A DNA stretch of 64,000 nt from Anser cygnoides (Eukaryota; Chordata; Aves; Anseriformes; Anatidae). The stretch is from positions 15,825,683 to 15,889,682 of the forward strand of contig NC_089882.1 in assembly GCF_040182565.1 (NCBI RefSeq). The letters run 5' to 3'. The position numbers were made by a program, and so were the translations under genes. Position 1 is the stretch's first letter, and each line of letters begins with the position of its first letter. Shown here one piece after another: positions 25,242 through 36,800 of the stretch. The notes beneath the pieces are model-generated. The model ran no database searches. It was not told where the DNA came from and worked only from the letters and a program-made list of their open reading frames with translations.

Positions 25242-25399
25242 CCTCCAGTGCTCTGTCTCATGTTATTGCTTTGTTTCAAGGACAACTGAGCCTTGGTTTG
25301 CAGGGAAGAAAACAACCTAACGTACCTCCGGGGTTAGGGGCTGAAGGCTCACAGCTTGCTCTCCCTCCCTGGCACACGCTGTCGAGCTGTAAAACAGGG

Positions 25400-25830
25400 A
25401 GCGGGTTGATTTGCCTTTGAACCGTCTGACAGGCCAGGGCAGGAAGACCCGCGGCCGGGCTGCCCTCCGCCAGGCCCCGCGGCCCTACCGGCGCTCTGGA
25501 CGCCCCCGCCTGCGGCGCGGCGCGGGGCCCGCCGGGCAGCGGCCATTTTGTGGGCCCGGCGCCCCTGGCGCTCTCCGTGGTGCTGCCGCGGGCGGGAAGC
25601 GATCGTGGCCGGGAAGCGATCGCGGCCCGCAGCGCGCCGCCGCCTGTTAGGGTCGCTGCCACCGGGCGGGACACGGCCTCCTGCCCCTGCTCCGCGGCCC
25701 GGCGTCAGTCGGCCCCAAATCCCGTTCCTCCGCGTCCTCATGAGGAAAGCAGTAGCTGGCCGTGCTGGTCGCCACGCGAGCTGGAGGACCAGCGGGCTGC
25801 GTTACTTCTGGCCACCAGCCTTTGACCTGT
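25400..25830. promoter_or_regulatory. Second CpG island, likely promoter 5-6 kb upstream of DOCK3
   Basis: About 430 bases of dense CpG, abrupt on the left and fading on the right. It contains GCGGCCATTTTG (25540-25550), a YY1-type promoter motif that on the minus strand also makes a TISU-like ATG context, and a tandem 17-mer at 25593-25626. No TATA box. Both orientations have downstream splice donors (plus: 25905; minus: 25488), so it could fire either way. Its target is unknown: a short noncoding transcript on the plus strand and an alternative DOCK3 promoter on the minus strand are the two readings I find sensible. Confidence 0.8.
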
Positions 25831-26255
25831 ACAGAGAATATGTTCTTGCCTGGAACTAAAACTATCATCAACAAAAGGAAATTAGCATCAACAATAGGAA
25901 AAACGTGAGTCTGGAAGAACTGAGATGAATAATTTGAAGTCCTGATGAACCTATGTTCCTGATGAACCGACGTTCATCTCATTTTTACTTTGCAGACGGC
26001 TGGTGCACACAGCTTAGCCGGGGGCATGCTATTCCAGTTCAACTACTGAGAAGCGCGATGACTGGCATAAACAGTCATGGCAAGGTGCTCAATACCCAAG
26101 AAGCAGTGTTTACCATTTTCCTTCTATTGTACTGTCCATATTAATTACATATTTTTTTATAAAACATGATAACCATCCTCTATGTCTGATTTTTTTAACC
26201 AAAATACAGTATTGAATATATGTATATTCAAAATAAATACATAATGCCTTTTGAT
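25548..26255 (+). ncRNA. Candidate two-exon noncoding transcript from the second CpG island
   Basis: Predicted structure: exon 1 from an unknown start near 25540-25560 to 25904; donor AAC|GTGAGT; intron 25905-25995 (91 bases) with the pyrimidine-rich end TTTTTACTTTGCAG; exon 2 from 25996 to about 26255; AATAAA at 26232-26237. It runs away from DOCK3. Exon 1 has open frames of 103 and 91 codons, but both are GC-island frames with no recognised family, so I call it noncoding. The signals are in the right order and spacing but no expression or conservation data are available. The exon 1 start is uncertain. Confidence 0.35.
25593..25626. repeat. Tandem 17-bp duplication in CpG island
   Basis: CGGGAAGCGATCGTGGC followed at once by the same 17 bases with a single T-to-C change. 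Each unit contains GCGATCG. Confidence 0.95.
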
Positions 26256-26649
26256 ATTTAATAATTATATAATTAATATTTAAAAGATTATCTTTTTGTT
26301 GTTGCTAAATTGAAACAATTAAAATATGGATAGTTCAATAAATAGCTAAATCAAGTTTCTAATTGCTAGTGTCATGTGCCCAGAGGGAGATTTTCTACCT
26401 AAAAAGTAGATAATGGTTAAGTCTTTATACGAACTTCAGATTCCAAAAAGAATTGGAAATGTAATCCCTAGGAAAGACATTAGAATATTCTAATCTTTAA
26501 AAGAAAAAGAGAGAGAGATCTTCTACTTGCGTTCTCAGCATTCCACTTCAGTCTTTTATAGATCGAACCTTTGGAGCCTGGTCTCACTCATGCCAAAACT
26601 ATAACTACATCCAAAGACACTAAGCTGTGTCGCTTAGGTTAACTGGGAA

Positions 26650-26675
26650 CAAAACAAAACAAAACAAAACAAAAA
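26650..26675. repeat. (AAAAC)5 microsatellite
   Basis: Five perfect CAAAA units ending in A5. Confidence 0.92.
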
Positions 26676-27420
26676 GCTGACAGAAACATATTTTAGGAGC
26701 TTTGACCAGTGTAATGGAACCAAGATCATCTTGAGCAGAATAAGAGAATGTAGGAACATTTTGTTACTTGACACAGCAGAACAATTAGTCAAGAACAACA
26801 ATTACAAAAACTGGCACGTCTCTGAGTGAAAAGGATTAAGTTACCATAAATCCATCCAGTCTACTTACATCCAGCTCTGAAAGTGAATCAACACAAAGTG
26901 ACCAGCAGCTGATTCATCTAAACAACAAAAGCATGGACACCTCATCAGCTATCACCACAAAGAAGTAATCAATAATCACATAAACACAATCTAATGCCCT
27001 AATGTAGTACAGTTAAACTGGCAAGGAACTCTTTAATATACCCAACAATCTTCTACTCAGAAATAGATGACATCCATTTGTCCCCTCAAGGATATTGAAT
27101 ATTCACTTTTCTTTAGTGCTGTTCTTTACACTCTAGCAATCAGAAAATTTCTGACAGTTGTTCACCAAGCAAAAGGGCACAGATTCACGTCCTGTCTCCC
27201 CCCAAATGCTCAGTGAACATCCCTGGTGTAAACTCACACAGTAAAGACTTAGCCTAGAGCTCCTCAAGATGCTATCTATCTGTAGCAGACATGCAAACAG
27301 CAGCTCAGTCTATATGAGAGGTATTTTCCTGATAAACAGACAGAAATGTCCTATCATGGAGTGACTGATTGAGCCATTAGGAGAAAAAGCCCAGATTAAG
27401 CAGATCATCTCCACATGGAG

Positions 27421-27445
27421 AAAAACAAACAAACAAACAAAAAAC
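27421..27445. repeat. (AAAC)n microsatellite
   Basis: Perfect CAAA units with A-rich ends. Confidence 0.92.
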
Positions 27446-28245
27446 GTTTAAGATTGTACAGGTGCTAATTAAAGACAGAGAATATGTTTCTCACCTCCTG
27501 TAAGGCTATGCAATAAAATTTTAATTCTTTGTGTTGCCATCAACATACTAAATAACTATCATTATAGCATCCGTTAACATAATTGTCTGTCAGAAGTAGA
27601 AGCGCACAGTTCTTCAAGAAAGCTCTCATTGATATATTCCATCTGAAGGCAGGCCATCAAAAGAGGAAGGTATACCCGTATTGTAAAGTTTTCAGTGATA
27701 GGCACAAAAATCTCAAAAACTGAAAGAATAATAAGGTAGGAAGAAACCTGCTATGACCCAGGTAGTGTTTCAGCCACAAACGTTTTAAGCGTAAAGGCAG
27801 CATCCATATTAAACCCATTCATTCGCTTAAAGCCAACATAAGATGTAGAAAAGACTTTGTAAAAGTTATTTTTACAGTCACATTTTTTTTCCTGCAAAGC
27901 ATGGTACACAGCAGGGGACAGACTCAGTTAGAAGATTTATTTTTCATTTATGATTTATAAATTATCCACCATATTGTCACATTTCCATCAGGTTTTGGAT
28001 TGGCTATGGACATTGCTACCTTCCTACACAGGATAAACAAACTCATATATTTGTTTAGTAGCACTAAATCCAGCAACCAATATAAATATTCAACATGCCT
28101 GTCAACCAAAGTGCAAACATACACTGCAAACAGATTGCTTGACTACCTGAACCTGTTAGGATTATGAAGTTAAGATTCAGGCAATTTTTATTAACTCCTT
28201 TATTTTTTCCCTATTGGGAATGGAGAAGGATCTACACGAATTTAG

Positions 28246-28664
28246 ATCACACAGAATCACACAGAATTTTCTAGGTTGGAAGAGACCTCCAAGATCACCC
28301 AGTCCAACCTCCTACCTAATACTAACAAGTCCTCCACTAAACCATATCACTAAGCTCAACACCTAAACGTCTCTTAAAGACCTCCAGGGATGGTGACTCA
28401 GACACTTCCCTGGGCAGCCTATTCCAATGCCTAACAACCCTTTCAGTAAAGAAGTTCTTCCTAACATCCAACCTAAACCTCCCCTGGCACAACTTTCGCC
28501 CATTCCCCCTCGTCCTGTCACCCAGCACGTGGGAGAACAGACCAACCCCCACCTCGCTACAGCCTCCTTTAAGGTACCTGTAGAGAGCGATGAGGTCGCC
28601 CCTGAGACTCCTCTTCTCCAGGCTGAACAATCCCAGCTCCCTCAGCTGCTCCTGATTCAGCATG
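28246..28664 (-). mobile_element. CR1 LINE, 5'-truncated, well preserved
   Basis: On the minus strand this is the last ~330 bases of CR1 ORF2 plus the 3' end. The open frame 28663-28337 (108 codons) carries the family landmarks EQLRELGLFSLEKRSLRGDL, RTRGNGRKL and RHWNRLPREVSESPSLEVFK. It then runs through the GATCTTGGAGGT..CTTCCAACC tail to the repeated ATTCTGTGTGATTCTGTG terminus at 28246. There is no poly-A, as expected for CR1. The intact frame and terminus make it the best preserved copy in the window. It is 5' truncated and therefore inactive. Confidence 0.95.
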
Positions 28665-29006
28665 CACTGCTACAAATGTGTTACTGTTCAGAATTAGAAG
28701 ACTGCAAATTTTGGTATAATTCATACATTTTCCTCTTAATATGATTTTTTTTCTTTTGGTGTCTGATGTATCTCTCCTTCCCTGCTGAAATTTCAAAATA
28801 CTGTTTGTTTTGTTCTCAAAATGCTCGACTGTATTATCTCGAATTGACCTGTGACGGCTGTTTCTTGTCACACTCTAGACAGGACGCGTTCAGCAGAGAT
28901 TTAACATTTCAAGCCACTGAGCTAATGGCAGGATTCCTAGCAGACAGGTAATCTTCTGCTAATACTAATTCTATTGCAACCTGGTAAAATCTGTTTTTCA
29001 CCCATT

Positions 29007-29023
29007 AAAAAAAAAAAAAAAAA
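29007..29023. repeat. A17 homopolymer
   Basis: Seventeen A. No AATAAA just upstream, so not clearly a retroposed tail. Confidence 0.95.
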
Positions 29024-29111
29024 GTACTATACCTTACTAGTTAGTTTGGAATTTGTACTAACTGTTGCAGTTTGCAAAGTGCTCATTCTATCATAAGTAA
29101 TGAAGGGAGTA

Positions 29112-29195
29112 TAAGTGTCTTTTATTAGACCAACTCACATAACTTTGAGGAAAGGAACAGAAAGATTTTTGGGTGCACAAGTCACTGAAGAAATA
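29112..29195 (-). repeat. Possible old amniote interspersed repeat
   Basis: GTCTTTTATTAGACCAACTC and the following GTGCACAAGTCACTGAAG resemble a repeat I remember from reptile and bird introns (TCTTTTATTGGACCAACT...). Family name not certain. Confidence 0.35.
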
Positions 29196-30900
29196 ATGTT
29201 ATTGAAATTTCTATTGGTGCCTATAAACGGGCAAGAAAAATTTATTACCTACATAAAACATGTTATGGTTGGAATTATGAAATATTGTGCATTCCTAAAG
29301 AATAAAATATAAACATTACAACTAATAAAAGAGAATAAATGAAAAGGAATATATATCAATATGATGCAAGTGAAGTATTTTACTGTTGTGGGTGAGATTG
29401 CTGTCTGAATGACTAATAATTAACCTGTATATCCACTGTGTAGTTTAAAAGAATCTGAGGAAAACATCTAAGGATAACAATAATGAAAAGTGATAAAAAT
29501 GAATTGCAGAAAAACTGCAGGAAATACTGATATACTAGCATTATGAAACAAGGGCATGGTAGATTAAAGAAATGTGGGTAGCACAGACAAAATAATTTCT
29601 GAGTCAAAATATTTTGGGGGTATGATAAGCAAACAATGAGTTTGCTCAAGATTTTCAAGAGCATTCTAGAATTGGATTTGATTAAAAAAATAATAATTCT
29701 ATGGCTTCTAGAAACTGTATCAGCATAGGACCTAACTTTCCAGACAGAGATGAGAAAATAAATGTTCCTGTCAGCGGTAGCATTCATAACCTCATTAGTT
29801 TGAGCATTGCCAGACTTCTTTACCAAATGTTTCTTAAATTCACATAAAATGATACTGTTGTGAATGTGATTTGGATTAGCAAGAAGGACATTATAAAAGA
29901 GTTGATCAAATAACCTTGGAGTGAAGGAACTAAGATGATGCAATTCAAATGAAATGGTAAACAAACATTGGACTCAATCTTGATTTTAAAAGAAGAATCT
30001 GAGTAACTATGGTAACTGTATATTGAAAATAATTGGTCTGAAAAACTTACAAACTTAAATAAATTCTAGACCTTCATGTTCAATGTGAAAGCAATAGATA
30101 AGTATTGCTAAAATTCGAACACCAAGCAAAAACACTTCAGTAAAAACAGGCTCCAAATGAATAAGCACCCCAAACAAAGCCAACAGGGCAAATGAAAAAC
30201 CAAACAGGGCTTTAGGAAGGGATGAAGTCAGAAGAGAGAGGTAAAAATTATGAGTATAAAATGTGAAAGGAGAAAGTGAGAGCTTCCAGAAATTAATTTG
30301 AACTAAGTCATGGAAAGGACAACAAAATAACAACAATAATAATGATAAAAAGTCAGTTATTTGTTTTAAAAAAGCAAAAAGTGGAGAGACATTGCAGTGA
30401 GGGTAATCTAGAACATCACTCTTTTAATTTTCAGTAAGGTTGAGGGGCAGGTTCATGTGCTGAATGGTAAATCAATACCAGCCATTTGGTGAAATGTGAA
30501 AAGAAACCCATGTCAGAGGCAAAGGTCAGAGGGTCCAACACAATCTAGTTGAGAACCTTGCAGTATAAATATCCACATTCCAGAATATCTTGACACCTTA
30601 GTGTTCTGTTCTGAAATCAGAAATTTGTAAAATATTTAATCATTTGATCCCGGTCCTAAAATGAGACAGATTCATTTAAGAAGGCAGAAGAGGTGATCGA
30701 AGCAACTATTTACCTAGTAGTCAAAAATATGTAGCATAAGAAGTTCTCAAATGTTTTTGAATGCAATGCTGAAGAAAAAGAGGCAGTGTAACAAAACATA
30801 AGCTCTATTTAAATATAAAATTACTTTTCTAGATAAAACTATATTTAGGATAATCTACAGGTAACCTACCCAGGATTCAGTGAGACTAAACAGTACACAA

Positions 30901-30928
30901 GCAAAGAAAGCAAAGAAAGCAAAGAAAG
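30901..30928. repeat. 9-bp tandem repeat, three copies
   Basis: Three perfect GCAAAGAAA units plus one base. Confidence 0.95.
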
Positions 30929-31050
30929 ATCTTAGTAAGGGAGCTGAGTACTTTACGGATGCCAATGGGGCCAGAGTCTTCAGGTGTTCTGAGATAATAT
31001 TTTCACATAGTATTTACTTAACAGCATTTGCAGAACCAAAAATAAACTAA

Positions 31051-31103
31051 CAGGAAAAAAAAAAACAAACCAACCAAAAAAAAAAACAAAAAAAAAAAAA
31101 CAC
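31051..31103. repeat. A-rich low-complexity run
   Basis: Long A runs broken by single C or CCAACC. Confidence 0.9.
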
Positions 31104-31449
31104 AACAACCAGAAACTGTATTAATATTAACTGACTGAGATACAATGTCACAGTGGAAGATCAGAGTATCCTGGGAAGAAATGGATAATTTTAATAACAG
31201 AGTAATCAGTATGGCATAAATGCTAATAGTACAAATTAGAAAATGATGCTCTCAGAAATTACAACTCTGCTGTAAGCTTAAGATTCATTGGTTGAAAATG
31301 ACTGAGGAGGGAAAAAGTCTGTGTGTGGTTGATCACAGGATGGCTAACTGCCTGATTTGTAGTGCAACCACACAGAAAAAAAGCAAGCATGATACAAGGA
31401 TGAAACAAGATATTTTCATTGAAAACAGACCACTTAGCTAAGCATCGGT

Positions 31450-31690
31450 AAAACTTACGTGCAAAAACTTTGGAGTACTTTATGTAATTATATCATCCAT
31501 GTTCCAGCAAGATTCATACAAGTACAAAGAAAGGCTATTAGAACAGGTAGGGAAATGGAACATTATTACATGAGAAGACATGAAAAGAAGAAACTTTGCT
31601 TGCCTTGCTTAGAAAAAGAGAGGACAGAGTCACTGTTAGGAGATCATTGCAAGTCCAATGGTCATTAGAAAGACCTTGCCATACAGTAAA
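31450..31690 (+). repeat. Old CR1/L3-like LINE fragment
   Basis: Contains AGAAAGGCTATTAGAACAGG, GAAATGGAACATTATTACAT and CTTGCTTAGAAAAAGAGAGG in the order found in the 3' part of old CR1/L3-type elements (AGAAAGGC..., then CTTGTTTAGCTTAGAAAA...). Heavily decayed; no coding capacity. Confidence 0.5.
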
Positions 31691-31691
31691 A

Positions 31692-33044
31692 AGGTTTATT
31701 TTGTATCAGATTGTTATTGTAGTAAAATAAATATTTTATTTAGAGCCTTCCTCCCCCCTTCCCTCCCCCCACCCCTTTAAAAAAAAAAAATTAAGTAAAT
31801 TCATTGTCACTGTTTTCTTTTAGAGGGAGGGAAATTACTCCATGATGGAACCATAAAAGAGGTATCAACCTACTTGACTTTTTCCTGCTGTAGCAAGATA
31901 TATGTTAGATCCAGGAGCCAAAACAAGCACCCAGAATGTACATTAAGCAGTTTGTATGGGAGCCTACTCGTTCTTCCCAAGCACAGAACATGTCTAATGC
32001 AAAGAATATCCTTGTACAGACAGTTCAGCAGGAATTTAGCACAATATTAGAAAAAAAATAATGAAACCAATATAACATCTACCGATCATAGCCAAGAGCA
32101 GTTGGGAACTCTACAAAACATTCCAAATATTATACTAGAAATGATCCTATAAAACTACAACAAACTACAAGACAGATGTACATAGTAAGTTAGCTTGCTG
32201 ACAACAAAGAAAGTCAGACAGGATTTGGTTGAGCTACCTGGATTTAAGAAGTCACATTCTAATAGTTTATTCTAAATACATATTTATATGAATTGCAGCC
32301 TAGGAAATACTTGATTTGCGGACCAACCAAAGCCACATAATTTCCTCAAGGAAGCTATAAAATACTGATGAATCCTATGCAAGGAACTTTGCACTCTGAA
32401 GCTACAAGACATCTGATATACTTCCAGAAGTGGCTTTCACTAATTCAGATCCTTACAATCCACAGATGCCTAATTTCTCTAGGACTATTTGCGGAAATAT
32501 TAAAAAAAAGAAAAAGTTTTCTATTTACAATGAATATGAATCATGGGAAGCTTCCCACTTAAGGTCATATAAATGTGTTAGCTAAAATGCTTTGGGGACA
32601 TAAGTATTATAATATTGAAAAACATAATGGTAATTGGCATTCCTAAAATACCATTATTTTGCATCCTGGGCATTACAGACCTATTAAAGATTAATACAAT
32701 ACTGTGAAGATTTTATTACTGCTACTAGCAGTAGCTCAGTCCAGACAGTTTGAACGAAGCAATCAGACCATAATCAGCGATATAACTAACGATAACAAAC
32801 GTCATCCTCTTACAAGTCTCAGTGAGAGCAACATGGAGCTTGGATGGATTCAAATGAAAGAGGAAACAATTATTTCTATCTGATTTGCATGAATCTAATC
32901 TAACCACATAATTTTGCATCCTGGTCATATTGTAACATACTGTGCCAACTACTGATATCTACCTTACTCCAAAAAGAAATCAGAAAGGTTCAAGAAAAAA
33001 AATAATAAAAGAATAATCTGAGTTCTGAAAAATAAATCTTCTGA
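31692..33044. other. Noncoding intergenic stretch
   Basis: Apart from the pyrimidine tract, AT-rich unique sequence. No gene recognised. Confidence 0.65.
31747..31791. repeat. C/T-rich tract followed by A run
   Basis: Pyrimidine tract CTTCCTCCCCCC-type of about 30 bases, then TTT and a run of A. Candidate triplex-forming tract. Confidence 0.85.
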
Positions 33045-33440
33045 GTACAGAGATTTAGAGAGATCAATCTTGTTAGTTTTATCAAAGAGAAGGGTAAGAT
33101 ATGACTTGATCAGAGTCTATAAGCATATATACAAGGACTTTTCTGATAGCTCTTTAAATCTAGCAGACAAAGGGATTCCAAGATCAAAAGACTCAGTGAT
33201 GATGACCTATTAAGACTGGAATGGGTGCAGATATTTAATCATGGGAGTAAATTGGTACAATTTACCAGAGGATGTAAAAAATTCTTCATTGCTTCAGTTT
33301 TTAACTCTAGGTTGGCTATCACCTGAAGAAACATTCATTAACTCAACCAGGAAGGACAATCTTGATGCAATTCTCAGGTGAAATTCTTAAACTCCAGTCT
33401 TTCAGGAGTAGGTTATTGGTACCATTCTCTATATAACAAA
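33045..33440 (+). repeat. Old CR1/L3-like LINE fragment, 3' part
   Basis: Follows the old CR1/L3 3' region in order: AAAGAGAAGGGTAAGATATG (AAGAGAAG..GTGACTTGATC), CAGAGTCTATAAGCATATAT, TCTTTAAATCTAGCAGACAA, GGTACAATTTACCAGAGG and TTTTTAACTCTAGGTTGG. All are diagnostic steps in that family. It is inserted in the opposite sense to the younger CR1 that follows at 33520. Confidence 0.6.
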
Positions 33441-33519
33441 ATATTAATTAGGTGACCCTAACACAAATTTATATTTGATACTCAAAATGAAAATATATTT
33501 ATATGAATATAACATAACA

Positions 33520-33852
33520 TCATAGACTCATCACAGAATAATAGAGTATCCCAGGTTGGAAGGGACCCACAAGGCTCATCCAGTCCAGCTCCTGGCTCCA
33601 CACAGGACCACCAAAAATCAGACCCTGTGTCTGAGAGCATTGTCCAAATGCTCCTTGAACAGGCTCAGTGCTGTACCCACTGCCCTGGGCAGCCTGTCCC
33701 AGTGCCCGACCACCTCTGGGTGCAGAACCTTTCCCTCACACCCAGCCTGACCCTCCCCTGTCCCAGCTCCATGCCGTTCCCTCGGGTCCTGTCGCTGTCC
33801 CCAGAGAGCAGAGCTCAGCGCCTGCCCCTCTGCTCCTCAGGAGGAAGCTGTA
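33520..33852 (-). mobile_element. CR1 LINE 3' fragment
   Basis: Reading the minus strand, the CR1 end CCTTCCAACCTGGGATACTC and a degraded ATTCTGTGATGAGTCTATG terminus close the element at 33520. The body carries GGGCAGTGGGTACAGCACTG and the conserved CTGTCCCAGTGCCCGACCAC region on the plus strand. It is moderately diverged, with no long frame. Different subfamily from the copies at 40948 and 57132. Confidence 0.92.
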
Positions 33853-36800
33853 GGCCTTTCTACAGTAAACGACACAGGTTAACGTCTTACTTTGAAGTTA
33901 CATCGCTGGATGTGGTATTTTGTTTTTAATTATGCATGTTTTATGGGAACAAAAATTAAAATTAAAAATATTTTTGTATCTTTTCCCATGCAAAATTTCA
34001 TCTGTGCATGAGTCAAGGAAGAGAAGCCTCATTATAAATTGACTGAACAGTCTCAAGATAAAAAAAGATCACCACAAAACATGGCTTATTTGGAATTTTC
34101 ACAGCCAGGAAAAAATGTTTTAGCTGTTAAGATCCCATGATTTTTCTTATTTTTGTAGTTCAAAAACTTCCTTCCAGGCTTAATAAACCAAAAGATGCTA
34201 CATATATGAAAACTCTCACTGGCATGTTGACAGACTGTGCTTGGTCTCAGTGGGCAATACCACCTACATTTGGTATTAAAGAAAAAACTACACGTTTACC
34301 TGCTCATTTTCAAAATGCAGCTGTCTGAATCTGCTCAGAGATTTGGAATGGTTGAATAAATCCTGGAAATGATGGCTTAGTGAGCAGGGTGTCAGTGAGA
34401 TGGTAAATACTGACCAGTGAAATTCATGGATATTACCAGTTTTCAAAATTCACAGCCCTAATGATATCTACTTAAGCATTACATACACTTGTATTTTATC
34501 TGGCAGTTCATGTGCTTGCTCTTTCCTCTCTGCCTATCATGAGTCCTCAGTCTGGGTTTCTCCACTTGAAAAGGCTTTGCTTTTTCTGCTCCAGGTTTAG
34601 CATAGGTCTGGAAAGGAGGACCTAGTTCTACCTCCAGAGAAAGAGATGGGGTCTTTATCCCTCCTTGTCCTACCTCCATCACACAACAAAGTGGAGATCA
34701 GCATGATCCCACGTATCTCTTCTTCCTAGTTCTGGGTTCTAATGAAATGCTGGCAGGGCTGGAAGGTGAGGCTGGTGCGGCCTCGCAGGCCGTGGCATGC
34801 GGCGTGCCATCACACTGCCATCTCCCCAGCACAACAGAGCGCTGGGCAGGGGAGGCACCCAACGACACCCAGTTCAAGATTCACTCCCAAGCAAATGGAT
34901 TAGACTGCAAAACAATCCAACTTGCTTCTGCTGCGGCCTTCACACTCATGTACTCTTTGCGAAGTAGTTTCCCCAGTCTCCTCAAGCTTCTCTGTGTTTA
35001 GGGAAAAGGAGAAAGACTTCTTAATACCGTCTAATCTCTGTCGGCTTTTCTAACCTTTTACTGCTTTTGAATGATAGAATTCTTGAATCAGTTCTCAAGT
35101 GGTTAAGACTCAGATGGGTAGACAGACTACACGCTAGAAGGCAAACGATGGATTTCCAATAAAATAATGACTTTGTGCACACTTTCCAATAAAAAATGAC
35201 TCTGTGATGCTAAAAGCAGTCACAGCATTTTCCCATGGCATACTGGTTCCTGTTGCTGAAGGGATATTCAAAAGCAGACTGAGGGGAGCTGTGTGACCAC
35301 TCCCCAGGAAAACGCATGGAAAATGAGCAGTCTTTTTTCATTCATCTCACTGTTGCCCTTCTGCAATATTCCAGGCATGTTTCAACTTGCTGTGCACAAC
35401 ATTCAGATTATGCTTTTCTTTTTTGAAGATTCTTTGGGTTAGCTGAGGCACTAACTGTTTTATGGCTTTTCTTCCAGATTAGGTTGAACCTATCACAGTA
35501 TTATCAGGTCAGCAGCCTTTACCAATTACTTACAGTGCTAAACATTTGCTGCAGCAAAAGCCTCAATTAAAGTGCTAATGGAAAAGGCATCATCTCAGTA
35601 ATTTAGAACACAAAGTTCACTTTTGTGTGAGACTTTTCAATACACAATTTCATGAACTCAGCTGCCTGTGGAAGAGAACTGCTTGCTTGAATTACCACAG
35701 TGGAGTTAGATGAAAAGCTCAGATGCAGATGATCAAATCGAGATAGATCTTGCATTTTCTTTCAGTACTTATATGGAGTAAGGTAGCTAAGATTTGTAGG
35801 GAAGAAGCAGGCTTGGAAAGTAGGTATGGCTGCAATGTACTCCATCCTTCCTCAGGGGTCTTTCCAGTTGTTTGTGAGTCTCCTGTTAGCTGTAGCTAGA
35901 CAGACACTGTTACTTAGGCACACACTAAGAAGTCAGACTGTAAACTGCTTTTCAGCTTCTTCTGGTCGGTGGTCTGCACACCGCACTCTTGGGATCAAGG
36001 TAATTAATCTAACACAGTTAAGAGAACTGTGCCTGCTCAACGGCTTTAATGGAAACAGCCAGCAAGTTTTTCAGTTACCTGAGCTCAAAACAGGAACAGA
36101 CATTTTTCTGAGAAGAGAGTAACGAGTAGAGAGTTATTTACTTCTCTGATCCTACTTCTCCACTCCCAGTCAACTTCCCCCTACTGGGCCAAGCAAGAAC
36201 CTCCTCAGACCAGAGCACCACTTTTACACGTATCGTGTGCATACCTTCACCTCCTTGTTCTTGCACCATAAAATGAGGTGGGAGAACATATGCACAGCTG
36301 AACGGTTAATGCTGACAAACCAGTGTCCACTATATATATATCACTTGGGATAAGTGCTGGTACGGGCCCAGGAATTAATGTTCTCTAGCTGCTTAATGGA
36401 CATTCATGGGTGTTCATGGAGTGCATATTCAAGCTTAGTTTTAACCAGAAGCAATCCATGTTCTGCGCTCTGATACCACTCAGTGATGTCAGGCAAACTG
36501 CAGTAAATTGTAATGATTGAAAGATTTACTTCAAACTTGTAAAGGAAGATGTACTCTATGGTAAAAAACACATCTCAAGCTTTAAAATGAATTGTTTCTA
36601 ATGGTAGGCACTGAGATAATAATAAAAAATAAATAAAAAGCATAGAATTAGAGTAAAACATGAACTGTCTCTAGCTTTCTAGATTTAGTGTACAGAATTA
36701 GGCTTTGCTTTGAGGGCAACTCAGTGGATACTAAACAACTAACAAGAACCTTAATATAGAACAAAATTCTCACTGCAGTGAGGGGTATGGTAGGAAAGCC

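Larger units (their letters stand above)
20331..25399. other. Intergenic region between the two CpG islands
   Basis: AT-rich, mostly unique sequence. It contains an AAAAC-type simple repeat (21747-21780), a splice-bounded candidate exon (22769-22929), an A/C-rich run (24161-24218), (GGT)5 (24974-24988) and (TTTG)n (25211-25241). No protein family was recognised. Confidence 0.7.
26260..28245. other. Noncoding intergenic stretch
   Basis: AT-rich, A-rich on the plus strand. Contains (AAAAC)5 at 26650-26675 and (AAAC)n at 27421-27445. No gene or family recognised. Confidence 0.7.
28665..31445. other. AT-rich intergenic block with minus-strand open frames, no recognised gene
   Basis: Holds an A17 run (29007-29023), a probable old reptile/bird repeat (29112-29195), unrecognised minus-strand open frames of 183 codons (29964-29413) and 93 codons (30336-30055), a 9-bp tandem repeat (30901-30928) and A-rich low complexity (31051-31103). 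The 183-codon frame is rich in Phe, Leu and Ile, the bias expected from translating A-rich DNA backwards. Confidence 0.6.

Noticed and set aside
28337..28663. 108-codon minus-strand frame as a host gene
   Set aside because: It is the C-terminal part of CR1 ORF2.
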